Below are positions 1 through 9,153 of a stretch of 64,000 bases of DNA, piece by piece. A program made the position numbers and the translations under genes. Under the pieces are notes generated by a model. It did no database searches, had not been told where the DNA came from, and saw only the letters and a list, made by a program, of their open reading frames with translations. Source of the DNA: Bradyrhizobium mercantei (GTDB lineage: Bacteria; Pseudomonadota; Alphaproteobacteria; Rhizobiales; Xanthobacteraceae). Within the stretch, counting starts at the first letter, position 1, and each line of letters starts with the position of its first letter. The stretch lies in NCBI RefSeq assembly GCF_001982635.1, contig NZ_MKFI01000001.1:364774-428773 (forward strand), read 5' to 3'.

Positions 1-1965
1 GATCGCATCCAGCCGGTTGCGGAACTCAGGCGCAAACTGCCGGTTGATCGCCTCATGATCGTCGCCTTCCCGCTTCGAGCGCGTGAAGCCGAACGCCTGC
101 CGCGCGAGATCCTGCGCGCCCGCATTCGTGGTCATGATCAGGATCACGTTGCGGAAGTTGACCTGCTTGCCGTTATGGTCGGTGAGCCGGCCATGGTCCA
201 TGATCTGCAGCAGCACATTGTACAGATCCGGATGCGCCTTCTCGATTTCGTCGAGCAGCACCACGCAATGCGGATGCTGGTCCACGCCATCGGTGAGCAG
301 GCCGCCCTGATCGAAGCCGACATAGCCGGGAGGCGCGCCGATCAGGCGCGACACGGTGTGCCGCTCCATGTATTCGGACATGTCGAAGCGCAACAGCTCG
401 ACACCGAGCGACGCCGCCAGCTGCTTGGCCACCTCGGTCTTGCCGACGCCGGTCGGACCTGAGAACAAATAGCTGCCGATCGGCTTCTCCGGCTCGCGCA
501 GGCCGGCCCGCGCCAGCTTGATCGACGCCGACAGCGACTCGATCGCCTTGTCCTGACCGAACACGGTGCGCTTCAGGGTCTGCTCGAGGTGCTTGAGCAC
601 CTCGGCATCGTCCTTCGACACGCTCTTCGGCGGGATCCGCGCCATGGTCGCGATCGTGGTCTCGATCTCCTTGATGCCGATCGTCTTCTTGCGCTTGCTT
701 TCGGCGACCAGCATCTGCGCCGCGCCGGACTCGTCGATCACGTCGATCGCCTTGTCGGGCAGCTTGCGGTCGTGGATGTAGCGCGACGACAGCTGCACCG
801 CCGCCTCGATCGCCTCATTGGTGTATTTCAACCGATGGTAATCCTCGAAATAGGGCTTGAGACCCTTGAGGATCGCGATCGCGTCTTCCACCGTCGGCTC
901 GTTGACGTCGATCTTCTGGAAGCGCCGCACCAGCGCGCGGTCCTTCTCGAAGTGCTGACGGTACTCCTTGTAGGTGGTCGAGCCCATGCAGCGGATCGTG
1001 CCCGAAGCCAGCGCCGGCTTCAGCAGATTGGACGCATCCATCGCGCCGCCCGAAGTGGCGCCGGCGCCGATCACGGTGTGGATCTCGTCGATGAACAGGA
1101 TGGCGTTCGGATGCGCCTCCAGCTCCTTCAGGACCTGCTTCAACCGCTCCTCGAAATCGCCGCGGTAACGGGTGCCTGCCAGCAGCGTGCCCATGTCGAG
1201 CGAGAACACGGTCGCAGCCGCCAGCACCTCGGGCACATCGCTGTCGACGATGCGCTTGGCGAGGCCTTCGGCGATCGCGGTCTTGCCGACGCCGGCTTCG
1301 CCGACGAACAGCGGGTTGTTCTTCTGGCGGCGGCACAGCACCTGGATCGCACGGTTGATCTCGGCATTGCGGCCGATCACCGGATCGATCTTGCCGTCAC
1401 GCGCCTTCTTGTTGAGGTTGACGCAATAGGTCTCGAGCGCCTCGCCCTTCTTCTTGGCGTCCTCGTTGCCCTTGGCCTCGGTTTCCTCGTCGACGCCGCG
1501 CACCGGCCGCGCCTCGGAGACGCCGGGCCGCTTGGCGATGCCGTGGCTGATGTAGTTGACGGCGTCGTAGCGCGTCATGTCCTGCTCCTGCAGGAAATAC
1601 GCGGCGTGGCTCTCGCGCTCGGCGAAGATCGCGATCAGCACGTTGGCGCCGGTCACTTCCTCGCGACCGGACGACTGGACGTGAATCACCGCGCGCTGGA
1701 TCACGCGCTGGAACCCGGCGGTCGGCTTCGCATCGTCAGCGCCGTCAGTCACCAGGTTTTCGAATTCGGTCTCGAGATAATTAACGAGGCTCGTCCTCAG
1801 CTTGTCGAGATCGACGCTGCAGGCCCGCATCACCGCCGCCGCGTCCGAGTCGTCGATCAGCGACAGCAGCAGATGTTCGAGCGTCGCATACTGATGGTGA
1901 CGCTCGTTTGCGATCGCCAATGCACGGTGCAGCGATTGTTCAAGGCTTTGGGAAAAAGTTGGCAT
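1..1965 (-). CDS. clpA: ATP-dependent Clp protease ATP-binding subunit ClpA (3' end outside window)
   Basis: Hsp100/AAA+ unfoldase that feeds substrates to the ClpP peptidase in the cytoplasm. The frame is open from an ATG at 1965 to the window edge, giving 655 residues of a family usually about 750-800 long, so only the C-terminal part is missing. The start reads [16 protein letters not shown], the usual ClpA N-domain. The first AAA+ module has the Walker A motif [14 protein letters not shown] near 1255-1305; the second has [11 protein letters not shown] near 430-465. The adaptor gene clpS lies 260 bases upstream on the same strand, the standard pairing for this chaperone. The long open frames on the opposite strand here are codon-bias shadows. 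Confidence 0.97.
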   Translation of the reverse strand, partial: MPTFSQSLEQSLHRALAIANERHHQYATLEHLLLSLIDDSDAAAVMRACSVDLDKLRTSLVNYLETEFENLVTDGADDAKPTAGFQRVIQRAVIHVQSSGREEVTGANVLIAIFAERESHAAYFLQEQDMTRYDAVNYISHGIAKRPGVSEARPVRGVDEETEAKGNEDAKKKGEALETYCVNLNKKARDGKIDPVIGRNAEINRAIQVLCRRQKNNPLFVGEAGVGKTAIAEGLAKRIVDSDVPEVLAAATVFSLDMGTLLAGTRYRGDFEERLKQVLKELEAHPNAILFIDEIHTVIGAGATSGGAMDASNLLKPALASGTIRCMGSTTYKEYRQHFEKDRALVRRFQKIDVNEPTVEDAIAILKGLKPYFEDYHRLKYTNEAIEAAVQLSSRYIHDRKLPDKAIDVIDESGAAQMLVAESKRKKTIGIKEIETTIATMARIPPKSVSKDDAEVLKHLEQTLKRTVFGQDKAIESLSASIKLARAGLREPEKPIGSYLFSGPTGVGKTEVAKQLAASLGVELLRFDMSEYMERHTVSRLIGAPPGYVGFDQGGLLTDGVDQHPHCVVLLDEIEKAHPDLYNVLLQIMDHGRLTDHNGKQVNFRNVILIMTTNAGAQDLARQAFGFTRSKREGDDHEAINRQFAPEFRNRLDAI

Positions 1966-2225
1966 TCGCGTCCTCTATGGCCCCCGGCCATCATGATCGC
2001 CATTACCGGGTCAGGCAATAACAACCTTCGTGATCGCCCTTGATATAGTTACGACGGATCGTGGCGAAAGACCGGTCCCGCGGTGATGGCTTTCTTCTAA
2101 ATTCGGGGCGCCCGAACGTCGCCCGCCGCGCCCCGTGATCGTACGGGAACGCCGTTCATCACCGTCACAAAACGCGATGCAAGACCCGTCCCGCTCCCCG
2201 CGGCGGGGTCAATCGTTCCAGCGAA

Positions 2226-2558
2226 CTATTTCTTTTCCATCACACATTGCAGTGGATGCTGATGCTTGCGCGCGAAGTCCATGACTTGCGTCACTTTGGT
2301 CTCGGCGATCTCGTAGGTAAACACGCCGCACTCGCCGATCCCGTGATGGTGAACGTGCAGCATGATCTTGGTCGCCGCCTCGGCGTCCTTCTGGAAGAAT
2401 CGTTCCAGCACGTGAACGACGAACTCCATCGGCGTGTAGTCGTCGTTCAGGATCAGGACGCGATACAGGTTCGGGCGCTTGGTCTTCGGCTTGACCTTGG
2501 TGATGACCGAGGTCGACGGGCCGCTGCCCGTGCCATTGCGGTTGTCGTCATTGCTCAT
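2226..2558 (-). CDS. clpS: ATP-dependent Clp protease adaptor ClpS
   Basis: Small adaptor that binds the ClpA N-domain and delivers N-degron substrates. The core contains the family signatures [12 protein letters not shown] and the HxHHxG-type segment [13 protein letters not shown], followed by the E(I/V)AETKV segment. I place the start at MSNDDNRN (110 residues), which matches the usual length. An in-frame ATG at 2639 would add 27 residues rich in Ala and Pro that do not look like ClpS; it is preceded by a purine-rich AGGGGAA, so the longer form cannot be excluded. It is followed by clpA on the same strand. Confidence 0.93.
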   Translation of the reverse strand: MSNDDNRNGTGSGPSTSVITKVKPKTKRPNLYRVLILNDDYTPMEFVVHVLERFFQKDAEAATKIMLHVHHHGIGECGVFTYEIAETKVTQVMDFARKHQHPLQCVMEKK

Positions 2559-2639
2559 TTTCGGTACCGGCGCGGCGAACGCCGCGGGCATGGCCGAAAC
2601 CGGCTCGGAGATCGGGACTGTCAACGTGGATCGCAACAT

Positions 2640-3066
2640 GGTTCAGGCGTTCGAATTCCCCTAGGGAGACCGGCGGAAAGCCGGATGGCAGTTGGAAGTG
2701 TCGCGATTGCCGCAAGACTGATCGCGGAACCCCCAGCAATGCTTTCCAGATTGCCGCTCCCGGTCCGATCCGGCGGCCGGATCGACCTCCAGAATATGGG
2801 CCTCACGAGGTCCTCCCGCAAGCGCTGTCCCGCCGCGGCCCACCGGTTCGATTCCCGGCGCGGCAACCCTCGGAAGGTTAATCATTTCTGCCCGGTTTGA
2901 CAAAGGATCAGGGCATCCCCTTTAGAAGGCATTCAGGATAGCAAGCGCTTTTGCCCTGCTTTTGACCGTCCGCCGGGCCGGTTGCCCGGGTTTCCCCAGC
3001 CCGATTCACCATCTGTTTAGCCGCACGCGTCGAGATGGCCGCGCATTCCTTTTCGATGAGAGCGCC
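2640..3066. other. Intergenic region between clpS and the vWA/Tad gene
   Basis: Divergent spacer of about 430 bases that should hold both promoters. No convincing gene was found. Bases 2838-2866 look like the T-arm and acceptor 3' half of a tRNA (TTCGATT T-loop followed by a GC-rich acceptor-like end), but the T-stem has two mismatches and no 5' half can be drawn upstream. Confidence 0.5.
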
Positions 3067-5028
3067 ATGCTTGGTTCAGCCATTTTCAATCGCGGCCGCG
3101 CGGCTATCCGCCGGTTTTCCAGGGCAACCGACGGCAATGTCGCTGTCATCTTCACCCTCGCCATCCTGCCGATTTTCGCCTTCGTGGGCGTCGCGATCGA
3201 CTATACCCGCGCCAATAACGCCCGCACCGCGATGCAGTCGGCGCTCGATTCGACCGCGCTGATGCTGTCCAAGGATCTGACCATGGGCAGCATCACGGCC
3301 GCGCAGATCCCAAGCAAGGCCCAGACCTATTTCACCGCCCTCTATACCAACAAGGACGGCAAGGGCGTGTCGGTCTCGGCCACCTACACGACCCCGACCG
3401 CGAACACGGCGGCGACCATTCTCCTCGGCGGATCCGGCTACATCAACTCCGATTTCATGCAGCTTGCCGGTTTTCCGAAGCTGAATTTCAGCAGCTCGAC
3501 GACCACCACCTGGGGCAACGTCAAGATGCGCGTCGCGCTCGCGCTCGACAACACCGGATCGATGGTCGATGACAACAAGATCGTCGCGCTGCGAAACGCG
3601 GTGGCCGGAACCGGCGGACTGATCGATCAGCTCAGCGCGCTCAGCAAGAACAACGGCGACGTCTATATTTCCCTGATTCCGTTCTTCAAGGACGTCAATG
3701 TCGGCTCCAGCAATTACGGCGCGAGCTGGATCGACTGGACCGACTGGCTCAATCCGCCGACCACGCAGCCCGCCAACGGCAGCACGCAGGCGACGCTTCC
3801 CTACAACTGGCATGCTGTCGGACCGGGCTCGAGGTGCCCGTTCACCAACACCACCGGCAACACCGACGGCAGCGCGAACGGAGCATTCGTCTGCCAGGTC
3901 AGCCCCACCCGCAACAGTTCGACCACGTCGACGATCCAGTCGACGACGCTGACGGTCAATGGCGCAAGCATCCAGAACCCGATCTGCCCGACCGTCGATG
4001 GCAATTCCCAGACGCTCTACAATGGCTGCTGGACCAGCGAGCCGAGTGCGGCCAATGCGGCTGGAAACAAGGAGACCTTTTGCAGCGGCAGCTCGAAGTG
4101 CAGCTGTCCGAAGAATTCGTCGGGCAGCAACGTCTCGGGTTGCACCTGCAGCGGCAGCGGCAGCGGCCGGTCCTGCACCGGATGGACCTACGTTCACAAC
4201 TGGACGCAGCCTGGCCCCAACGACACCTCGCACAACACCAATCAGCCGAGGGTTTCCGCCATCGTCGGGTATCGGGACCCCACCAGCACCACCAACACGG
4301 AGCACATCTGGACGCCCACCGCCGTTGGGGTCGCCAATGACTGGCGCCAGGCCTCCTCAAATCCGATCAGCACCTGGACCGGCTGCATCACGGACCGCAC
4401 CCAGCCGAACGATGCGACCGGCGTGCTGCCGGCGACGTCCGACGTCACCACGCTGTTTCCGGCCAACGAGATCTACGAGAACAGCACCGCCTATTGCAGC
4501 AGCAGCTCTTCGACGCAGCTCGAGACGATCATTCCGCTGAGCTACAACTGGACCGCCCTCAAGACTGCGGTCAACGCCATGCAGCCGACCGGCGGCACCA
4601 ACCAGGCGGTCGGATTGGCCTGGGCGTGGCAGTCCCTGCTGGTGGGCGGACCGTTGAACACGCCGGCGGAAGACTCCAACACGACCTACAACCGGGTCAT
4701 CATCCTGTTGTCCGACGGTCTGAACACCGAAGACCGCTGGCCCGACTACGGCGACGGCAGGACGCAGGCGTCCGGCAATCCGATCGATGCGAGGCAGGCC
4801 CTGATGTGCCAGAACCTGCAGAACGCGAAGGATTCCGGTGGGTCGCCGATGTACACGATCTACACCATCCAGGTGAACACGCACTCGCCCGCCGATCCGA
4901 CCTCGACCGTGCTGAAGAACTGCGCCAGCAGCCCCGACAAGTTCTTCATGCTGACGAGCTCGACCCAGATCCTGACGACGTTCAACACGATCGGAACGGC
5001 CCTGAGCAAGCTGCGGCTGGCGAAGTAA
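3067..5028 (+). CDS. TadE/TadG-like pilus assembly protein with von Willebrand factor A domain
   Basis: 653 residues. The N-terminus (about residues 20-70) is the TadE/TadG-like module: a short basic stretch, then DGNVAVIFTLAILPIFAFVG, one membrane helix, and the conserved IDYTRANNARTAMQ(S)ALD segment. A vWA domain follows, with a MIDAS-like DNTGS at 161-165 and the later strand ILLSDGLNTED. The bulk should lie in the periplasm, as in Flp/Tad pilus secretion proteins. About residues 338-370 form a Ser/Gly/Cys-rich insert with many Cys-x-Cys pairs. Start chosen at ATG 3067, just before the basic leader; an in-frame ATG at 2962 would add 35 unlikely residues. No other tad genes are in the window, so its partner machinery is elsewhere or absent. 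Confidence 0.85.
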   Translation: MLGSAIFNRGRAAIRRFSRATDGNVAVIFTLAILPIFAFVGVAIDYTRANNARTAMQSALDSTALMLSKDLTMGSITAAQIPSKAQTYFTALYTNKDGKGVSVSATYTTPTANTAATILLGGSGYINSDFMQLAGFPKLNFSSSTTTTWGNVKMRVALALDNTGSMVDDNKIVALRNAVAGTGGLIDQLSALSKNNGDVYISLIPFFKDVNVGSSNYGASWIDWTDWLNPPTTQPANGSTQATLPYNWHAVGPGSRCPFTNTTGNTDGSANGAFVCQVSPTRNSSTTSTIQSTTLTVNGASIQNPICPTVDGNSQTLYNGCWTSEPSAANAAGNKETFCSGSSKCSCPKNSSGSNVSGCTCSGSGSGRSCTGWTYVHNWTQPGPNDTSHNTNQPRVSAIVGYRDPTSTTNTEHIWTPTAVGVANDWRQASSNPISTWTGCITDRTQPNDATGVLPATSDVTTLFPANEIYENSTAYCSSSSSTQLETIIPLSYNWTALKTAVNAMQPTGGTNQAVGLAWAWQSLLVGGPLNTPAEDSNTTYNRVIILLSDGLNTEDRWPDYGDGRTQASGNPIDARQALMCQNLQNAKDSGGSPMYTIYTIQVNTHSPADPTSTVLKNCASSPDKFFMLTSSTQILTTFNTIGTALSKLRLAK

Positions 5029-5050
5029 CCGCCCGCCTCACGCGCAACAA

Positions 5051-5079
5051 AAAAGCCCGGCCGCAACGGCCGGGCTTTT
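5051..5079. terminator. Bidirectional intrinsic terminator
   Basis: Perfect 13-bp stem (5051-5063 with 5067-5079, AAAAGCCCGGCCG arm) around a CAA loop, with an A run on one side and a T run on the other. It lies between the convergent vWA gene and phasin gene and can serve both. Confidence 0.9.
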
Positions 5080-5101
5080 CGTTTGTTCAGATCGACGCTG
5101 C

Positions 5102-5440
5102 TTACTGGGCAGCCGGCGTGAACTTGGAGACCAGGCCCTCATAGGGCTTGAAGGTCTGCTTCGCGCAGTCGCTGTAGAGACCGGCGATCTTCTGCGATTC
5201 CGCGACGAAGGTCTCGTAGGACGAGCGCAGGTACTCGGTCTGCGCCTCGAGCGCCTTGTCCAGCGACTTCACGCCCGACAGCTTCTCGACGAACGACTTG
5301 GTGTCCTCAAAGGACTTCTTGGCGTAGTCGCCGTAAGCGGTGGCGATCGCCTGGACGCCGCTCTGCAGGTTGTTCGCAGACGCCGTGACCGACTCGAAAT
5401 GCTCTTTGCCGTAGTTCTGAATGTCTTCGATCTTGACCAT
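5102..5440 (-). CDS. Phasin family protein
   Basis: 112 residues, phasin_2-type: all-helical and amphipathic, with the typical segments NYGKEHFESVTASANNL, AYGDYAKKSFED and EYLRSSYETFV. Phasins coat polyhydroxyalkanoate granules in the cytoplasm, and some bradyrhizobial members are abundant without granules. Start at ATG 5440, preceded by AAAGGAA at a good distance; an open extension to 5527 has no phasin-like content. It is monocistronic, ending at a shared terminator and divergent from the carboxypeptidase gene. Confidence 0.92.
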   Translation of the reverse strand: MVKIEDIQNYGKEHFESVTASANNLQSGVQAIATAYGDYAKKSFEDTKSFVEKLSGVKSLDKALEAQTEYLRSSYETFVAESQKIAGLYSDCAKQTFKPYEGLVSKFTPAAQ

Positions 5441-5861
5441 GGATGGAATTCCTTTTCCCAGACTTGAAGGCGCAAATTCCCATTGCCGGGAAGCTCCCGG
5501 CCCCCTGACTTGATCAGAATACCGCATCGCACAATAAAATCAACAAATATTGTGCAACGCAAAATCACACAGCCCGAATCTTCGGCATTTGCGCTAAACC
5601 CCGGGGGACTACGCAACGGTTGCTTAATCTTTTGGAAACTCGGGCCGCCTAACCTGATTCCCGGACTTTGTTCGCCTTCCGACAGGCAGCCTCGAAAGCT
5701 GTTTGTGAACAACACCTTAGCTAGAAGAGCGACCTGAGCCGCCAACAGGGCCGATGGATCTGCCCGAAATGGTCTGTTGCACAGGCAAGGATCGACGGCC
5801 GCCGGGCACAATTTCGCCCCACGAGCCAGTGATCTAGATAGAAATTGGGACGGGGAAGTAG
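5441..5861. other. Divergent intergenic region, phasin / D,D-carboxypeptidase
   Basis: About 420 bases, more AT-rich than its surroundings between roughly 5510 and 5640, which suits promoters for both flanking genes. I see no gene, repeat or RNA structure I can support. Confidence 0.5.
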
Positions 5862-7661
5862 ATGCTTCGAACAACCTTTGCCTCCTCGCGGGCGCTGCGA
5901 GTTGGCGTTCTTGGGCTCGTAACCGTCACGACGGCGATCCTGATCACGAGTGATAGCGCGGAGGCGCGCCGTCACCGGCGCCACACGGCCCGTCACCATC
6001 ACAGCGAGTCCGCGCGCGAGAGCTACAGCCCGCAATTCGCGACGATCATCGTCGACGGCAATACCGGCTCGGTGCTGACATCGAACAGTCCCGACGGCCT
6101 GCGCCACCCCGCCTCGCTGACCAAGATCATGACGCTCTATCTGCTGTTCGAGCGCCTCGATTCCGGGAAGATGAAGCTCGACACCGAGATGCCGGTTTCC
6201 GAGCATGCCTCCGAACAGGACCCGACCAAGCTTGGCCTGCGCCCCGGCCAGACCATCAGGGTCGAAGACGCCATCAAGGGCCTGGTCACCCGCTCCGCCA
6301 ACGACGCCGCAGTGGTGATCGCCGAGGCGATCGGCGGCAGCGAAGATGATTTCGCGCGGATGATGACCCGCAAGGCCCGCGCGCTCGGCATGAGCCGGAC
6401 CGTCTATCGCAATGCCTCGGGCCTGCCCAACGACGAGCAGGTCACCACGGCGCGCGATCAGTCGACCCTGGGCCGCGCCATCCAGGATCGCTTCCCGCGC
6501 TACTATCGCTACTTCTCGACCACGGCATTCAATTTCCGCGGCCACACGATCACCGGTCACAATCGTCTGCTCGGCAGCGTCGAGGGCGTCGACGGCATCA
6601 AGACCGGCTACACCCGCGCCTCCGGCTTCAACCTCGTGACCTCGATCCACCGCGGCAATCGCTTCCTGGTCGGCGTGGTGCTCGGCGGCCGCAGCGGCGG
6701 CTCCCGCGACGCCATCATGCGCAACCTGCTGGCCGAGAATATCGGCAGGGGTGCGACCAACCGCACTGTCGCAGCGATCACCGAGCGCAACCCCGCCGAC
6801 GCCAATGTCGAGGTTGCCGATGCCGACGACGCCCGCAGCGCCGACACGTCGCCGGTCACGGCGTCGGAGCCCGCGGCGGCGGCTGCGGCAATGCCGGCAC
6901 CGCGCCCCGCAAAACCCTCGCTGATGGCGGCGGCCGCTGCCGCCCTGCCGCCGCCCCCGGCGAAGCCGGAGCCGCAGGCCAGGTTCGAGCCCAAGCCCGA
7001 GCCGGCACCGCTGACCTCAGGCGTGATCCAGACCCAGCAGCTCGCCGCGATCCCCGGCTCGGCTGAACCGATGAAGCCGGTCAAGGTGAAGACCGTCCAG
7101 GTCAAGGCCGGCCAGATCAAGCTCGCCGCCGCCGGTCCGGCACAGGCGGCGCCCCCGATCACCAGCACGATCCCGTCCCGCGGCGAGGTCCCGGAGACCT
7201 CCAATGCGATGATGGCGCGGGCTGCCGAGACCTCAAGGCCCGAGATGCCGCCGCAGCCGGCCAATTTCGGCACCGGGAACGGCATCCTCGGCGTGCTGCC
7301 GGCCTCTTCCGTCCATTCGCCCGCCCCGGCAGCACCGCAGGCCGTGGCGTCGATCGAACCCACCCGCGGCCTGCAGGCTGCCCCGCAGACCAGCGCGGTC
7401 AAGCCTGGCGTCGCGCACACCGGCTGGATCATCCAGGTCGGCGCGCTGGAGTCGGAGGGCGAGGCCAACAAGCGCATCGACCTTGCGCGCAGCTCGGCCC
7501 GCGGCCTGCTGAGCAAGGCGGACCCGTTCACCGAAGTCGTCGCCAAGGACAATCGCAAGCTCTATCGCGCCCGCTTTGCCGGTCTCGAGCGCGACCAGGC
7601 CGAAGCCGCCTGCAAGACGCTGAAGCGCGCCGAGATCTCCTGCATCACCGTGCGCAACTGA
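5862..7661 (+). CDS. D-alanyl-D-alanine carboxypeptidase with C-terminal SPOR domain
   Basis: 599-residue penicillin-binding protein of the DacA (S11) family, which trims the terminal D-Ala of peptidoglycan pentapeptides in the periplasm. After a signal peptide (cleavage near ITSDSAEA) and a His/Arg-rich stretch come all three active-site motifs: SLTK at 85-88, SAN at 145-147 and KTG at 247-249. A long Ala/Pro-rich linker (about 310-510) leads to a C-terminal SPOR domain (from about 520, GWIIQVGALESEGEA), which binds denuded septal glycan. The SPOR fusion is common in rhizobia and points to action at the division site. Confidence 0.95.
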   Translation: MLRTTFASSRALRVGVLGLVTVTTAILITSDSAEARRHRRHTARHHHSESARESYSPQFATIIVDGNTGSVLTSNSPDGLRHPASLTKIMTLYLLFERLDSGKMKLDTEMPVSEHASEQDPTKLGLRPGQTIRVEDAIKGLVTRSANDAAVVIAEAIGGSEDDFARMMTRKARALGMSRTVYRNASGLPNDEQVTTARDQSTLGRAIQDRFPRYYRYFSTTAFNFRGHTITGHNRLLGSVEGVDGIKTGYTRASGFNLVTSIHRGNRFLVGVVLGGRSGGSRDAIMRNLLAENIGRGATNRTVAAITERNPADANVEVADADDARSADTSPVTASEPAAAAAAMPAPRPAKPSLMAAAAAALPPPPAKPEPQARFEPKPEPAPLTSGVIQTQQLAAIPGSAEPMKPVKVKTVQVKAGQIKLAAAGPAQAAPPITSTIPSRGEVPETSNAMMARAAETSRPEMPPQPANFGTGNGILGVLPASSVHSPAPAAPQAVASIEPTRGLQAAPQTSAVKPGVAHTGWIIQVGALESEGEANKRIDLARSSARGLLSKADPFTEVVAKDNRKLYRARFAGLERDQAEAACKTLKRAEISCITVRN

Positions 7662-7669
7662 TCGACGCC

Positions 7670-7691
7670 AAAGCGCGATTCATCGCGCTTT
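7670..7691 (+). terminator. Possible terminator hairpin after the carboxypeptidase gene
   Basis: Inverted repeat AAAGCGCGA / TCGCGCTTT with a TTCA loop, nine bases after the stop codon. The stem is strong, but no full T run follows (TTTGGG), so termination is only likely. Confidence 0.5.
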
Positions 7692-7703
7692 GGGCTCATA
7701 TTT

Positions 7704-7750
7704 GAGCATGATCTTATCGGAAAACCGCCTCGCACTTTTCCGGATCATGC
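7704..7750. repeat. Imperfect palindromic intergenic repeat, copy 1
   Basis: 47-base element with arms GCATGATC...CGGAAAA and CTTTTCCG...GATCATGC around a GC-rich centre. A second copy with the same plan is at 35684-35730. Elements beginning GCATGATC and containing GAAAA-CCG are widespread between genes in bradyrhizobia; their role is unknown to me. Confidence 0.75.
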
Positions 7751-7763
7751 ATCTGCTGATTTC

Positions 7764-7793
7764 AAGGGGCCGGCGCCGCAAGCGTCGGCCCCT
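7764..7793. terminator. Intrinsic terminator-like hairpin
   Basis: 12-bp stem AAGGGGCCGGCG / CGTCGGCCCCTT (one G-T pair) with a 6-7 base loop, followed by TTGCTTT. It sits in the spacer between the convergent carboxypeptidase and J-domain genes. Confidence 0.6.
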
Positions 7794-7992
7794 TTGCTTT
7801 ACCGGCTCTGTTGCATGGCCGACACGAACGCCGCCCCGATGCGCGCGGCGCCGTTATGAAAACTTCTCGTCAAGATTTTACGGTTAAGTTTTCCCGAAAG
7901 AGCGATCGGCCACGCCGGACAGCGGCGGGCCAGACGGGGCATCAATCAGAAACGGAAGGCAGCTCTCGGCTGTGGCGTTGGTAGCGTCGGAG

Positions 7993-8712
7993 TTAGAGAT
8001 GCGTGCGAAGCAAAGTATCCTTGGCCTCGTTCACACGGGCGGCGAGGTACGTCGAGCCCCCCTGGTCGGGATGGAGTTTCTTCATCAGGGTGCGGTGAGC
8101 CCGGCCGATGTCGTCACGCGACGCGCCCGGCTGCAGGCCAAGGATCTGATAGGCCTCCTCGTTCGTCATTTTGCCGCTCGCCGCCGTACGGCCCTGCCCC
8201 CCTGCCCGGTCGCCCTGTGCGTCCTGACGCCAGGCGGGAAAACGGCGGTCCAGATAGCTTTCAAGTAGGGCTACGCTTTCGGCATCGAAGCTCGGGACCA
8301 TCGCGAGCAGCTGCGGCAGGTCGAACTCGTCGAGCATGCGGCCGGCCTGCGGTCCGGCCACGATCCGGCCCGTGAGCACGCCGCTGCCGTGATCGAGGCT
8401 CATGTCGAGATATTGCGAGCGCACCCGCGAGCTTTGTCCCTGCGTGCGCGAACCGCCGAACATGCCGCCGAAATTGGGTAGGCCGGTCGTCCCGAACGGC
8501 GACCAGCCGAGCAGTCCGGCACCGAAGATGCCGAGCGGAATGGCCACCGCCAGTTCGCCCCGCACACCGGTGAAGGCCGCAACGGCAAGCGCGAGCACCC
8601 CGCCGCCGATCTTGATCGCGCGCGCGAGCACGGCAGGATTGGCCGCACGAAACATCTGCAGCGCGGAATAAAGGACGACAACGGCGACGACGCCGGCGAT
8701 CAGAGTTGGCAT
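7993..8712 (-). CDS. Membrane-anchored DnaJ-domain (type III J) protein
   Basis: 239 residues. An N-terminal hydrophobic segment (MPTLIAGVVAVVVLYSAL) and a second pair of hydrophobic stretches (ALAVAAFTGV..., AIPLGIFGAGLLGW) anchor it in the inner membrane. The last 60 residues are a J-domain: EEAYQILGLQPGAS, then HPD at 214-216 (LMKKLHPDQGG) and a short final helix. The HPD tripeptide is what stimulates DnaK ATPase. The arrangement resembles Pam18/TIM14- or DjlA-like proteins of alphaproteobacteria. Start at ATG 8712; the frame stays open upstream to 9045, but that part lacks conserved features. Confidence 0.88.
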   Translation of the reverse strand: MPTLIAGVVAVVVLYSALQMFRAANPAVLARAIKIGGGVLALAVAAFTGVRGELAVAIPLGIFGAGLLGWSPFGTTGLPNFGGMFGGSRTQGQSSRVRSQYLDMSLDHGSGVLTGRIVAGPQAGRMLDEFDLPQLLAMVPSFDAESVALLESYLDRRFPAWRQDAQGDRAGGQGRTAASGKMTNEEAYQILGLQPGASRDDIGRAHRTLMKKLHPDQGGSTYLAARVNEAKDTLLRTHL

Positions 8713-9153
8713 GCCCGGAATATAAGCGGCCCGGCGGCAAAAAGCATGCGAAGCTTGGTCTCGCTCCCTGACCCGCTGACCATCCCGGCGCACTGCGTTT
8801 CGCGAGGCGCCCGGAGACGTTGCTTTGCTCGCCCCGAAAGCAAGCAATGACAACATCACGGCAATCCCAGCAAAGCCGTTCGGGACCGAACTCTCCATAA
8901 GGCGGGAAACCCGCTCCGGTTCAGAACATGATCGGTAGGGTTCGCACGCCCGCCGTTGCACCTGCTCACGACTGCAACCAGTCTCGGATAGACCGAAGCT
9001 GAAAGCGCAGGCGCGGAACCTCGACATCGGTTCCAAGCCATCCATCGGATGCGGTCGATGTTTTCAAGGACCTGTCCCGGTTTCTTCGTTATGCTGCGCG
9101 AAAAGCCTGGTTCAAGGGCGCAAGCGCAGCCTCTGTCTTTTTGGGAGCGCGTC
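8713..9153. other. Divergent intergenic region, J-domain / AraC genes
   Basis: About 440 bases between two divergent starts. Both frames flanking it can be extended into this space, but the extra residues look like noise (Arg/Ser-rich, no motif). No RNA or repeat recognised. Confidence 0.4.

Noticed and set aside
589..2043. Long open frame opposite clpA (plus strand)
   Set aside because: It mirrors clpA codon bias, is rich in His/Arg/Leu/Asp and has no domain. The same holds for long antisense frames over pccA, the phosphoesterase, the WGR/HEAT gene and the histidine kinase.
2838..2866. tRNA-like 3' half (T-arm and acceptor)
   Set aside because: T-stem has two mismatches and no D-arm or anticodon arm lies upstream; at most a decayed fragment or integration scar.
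8713..9045. Extending the J-domain protein upstream by 111 residues
   Set aside because: The added part is Arg/Ser-rich with no conserved segment, whereas the hydrophobic anchor begins exactly at the ATG at 8712.
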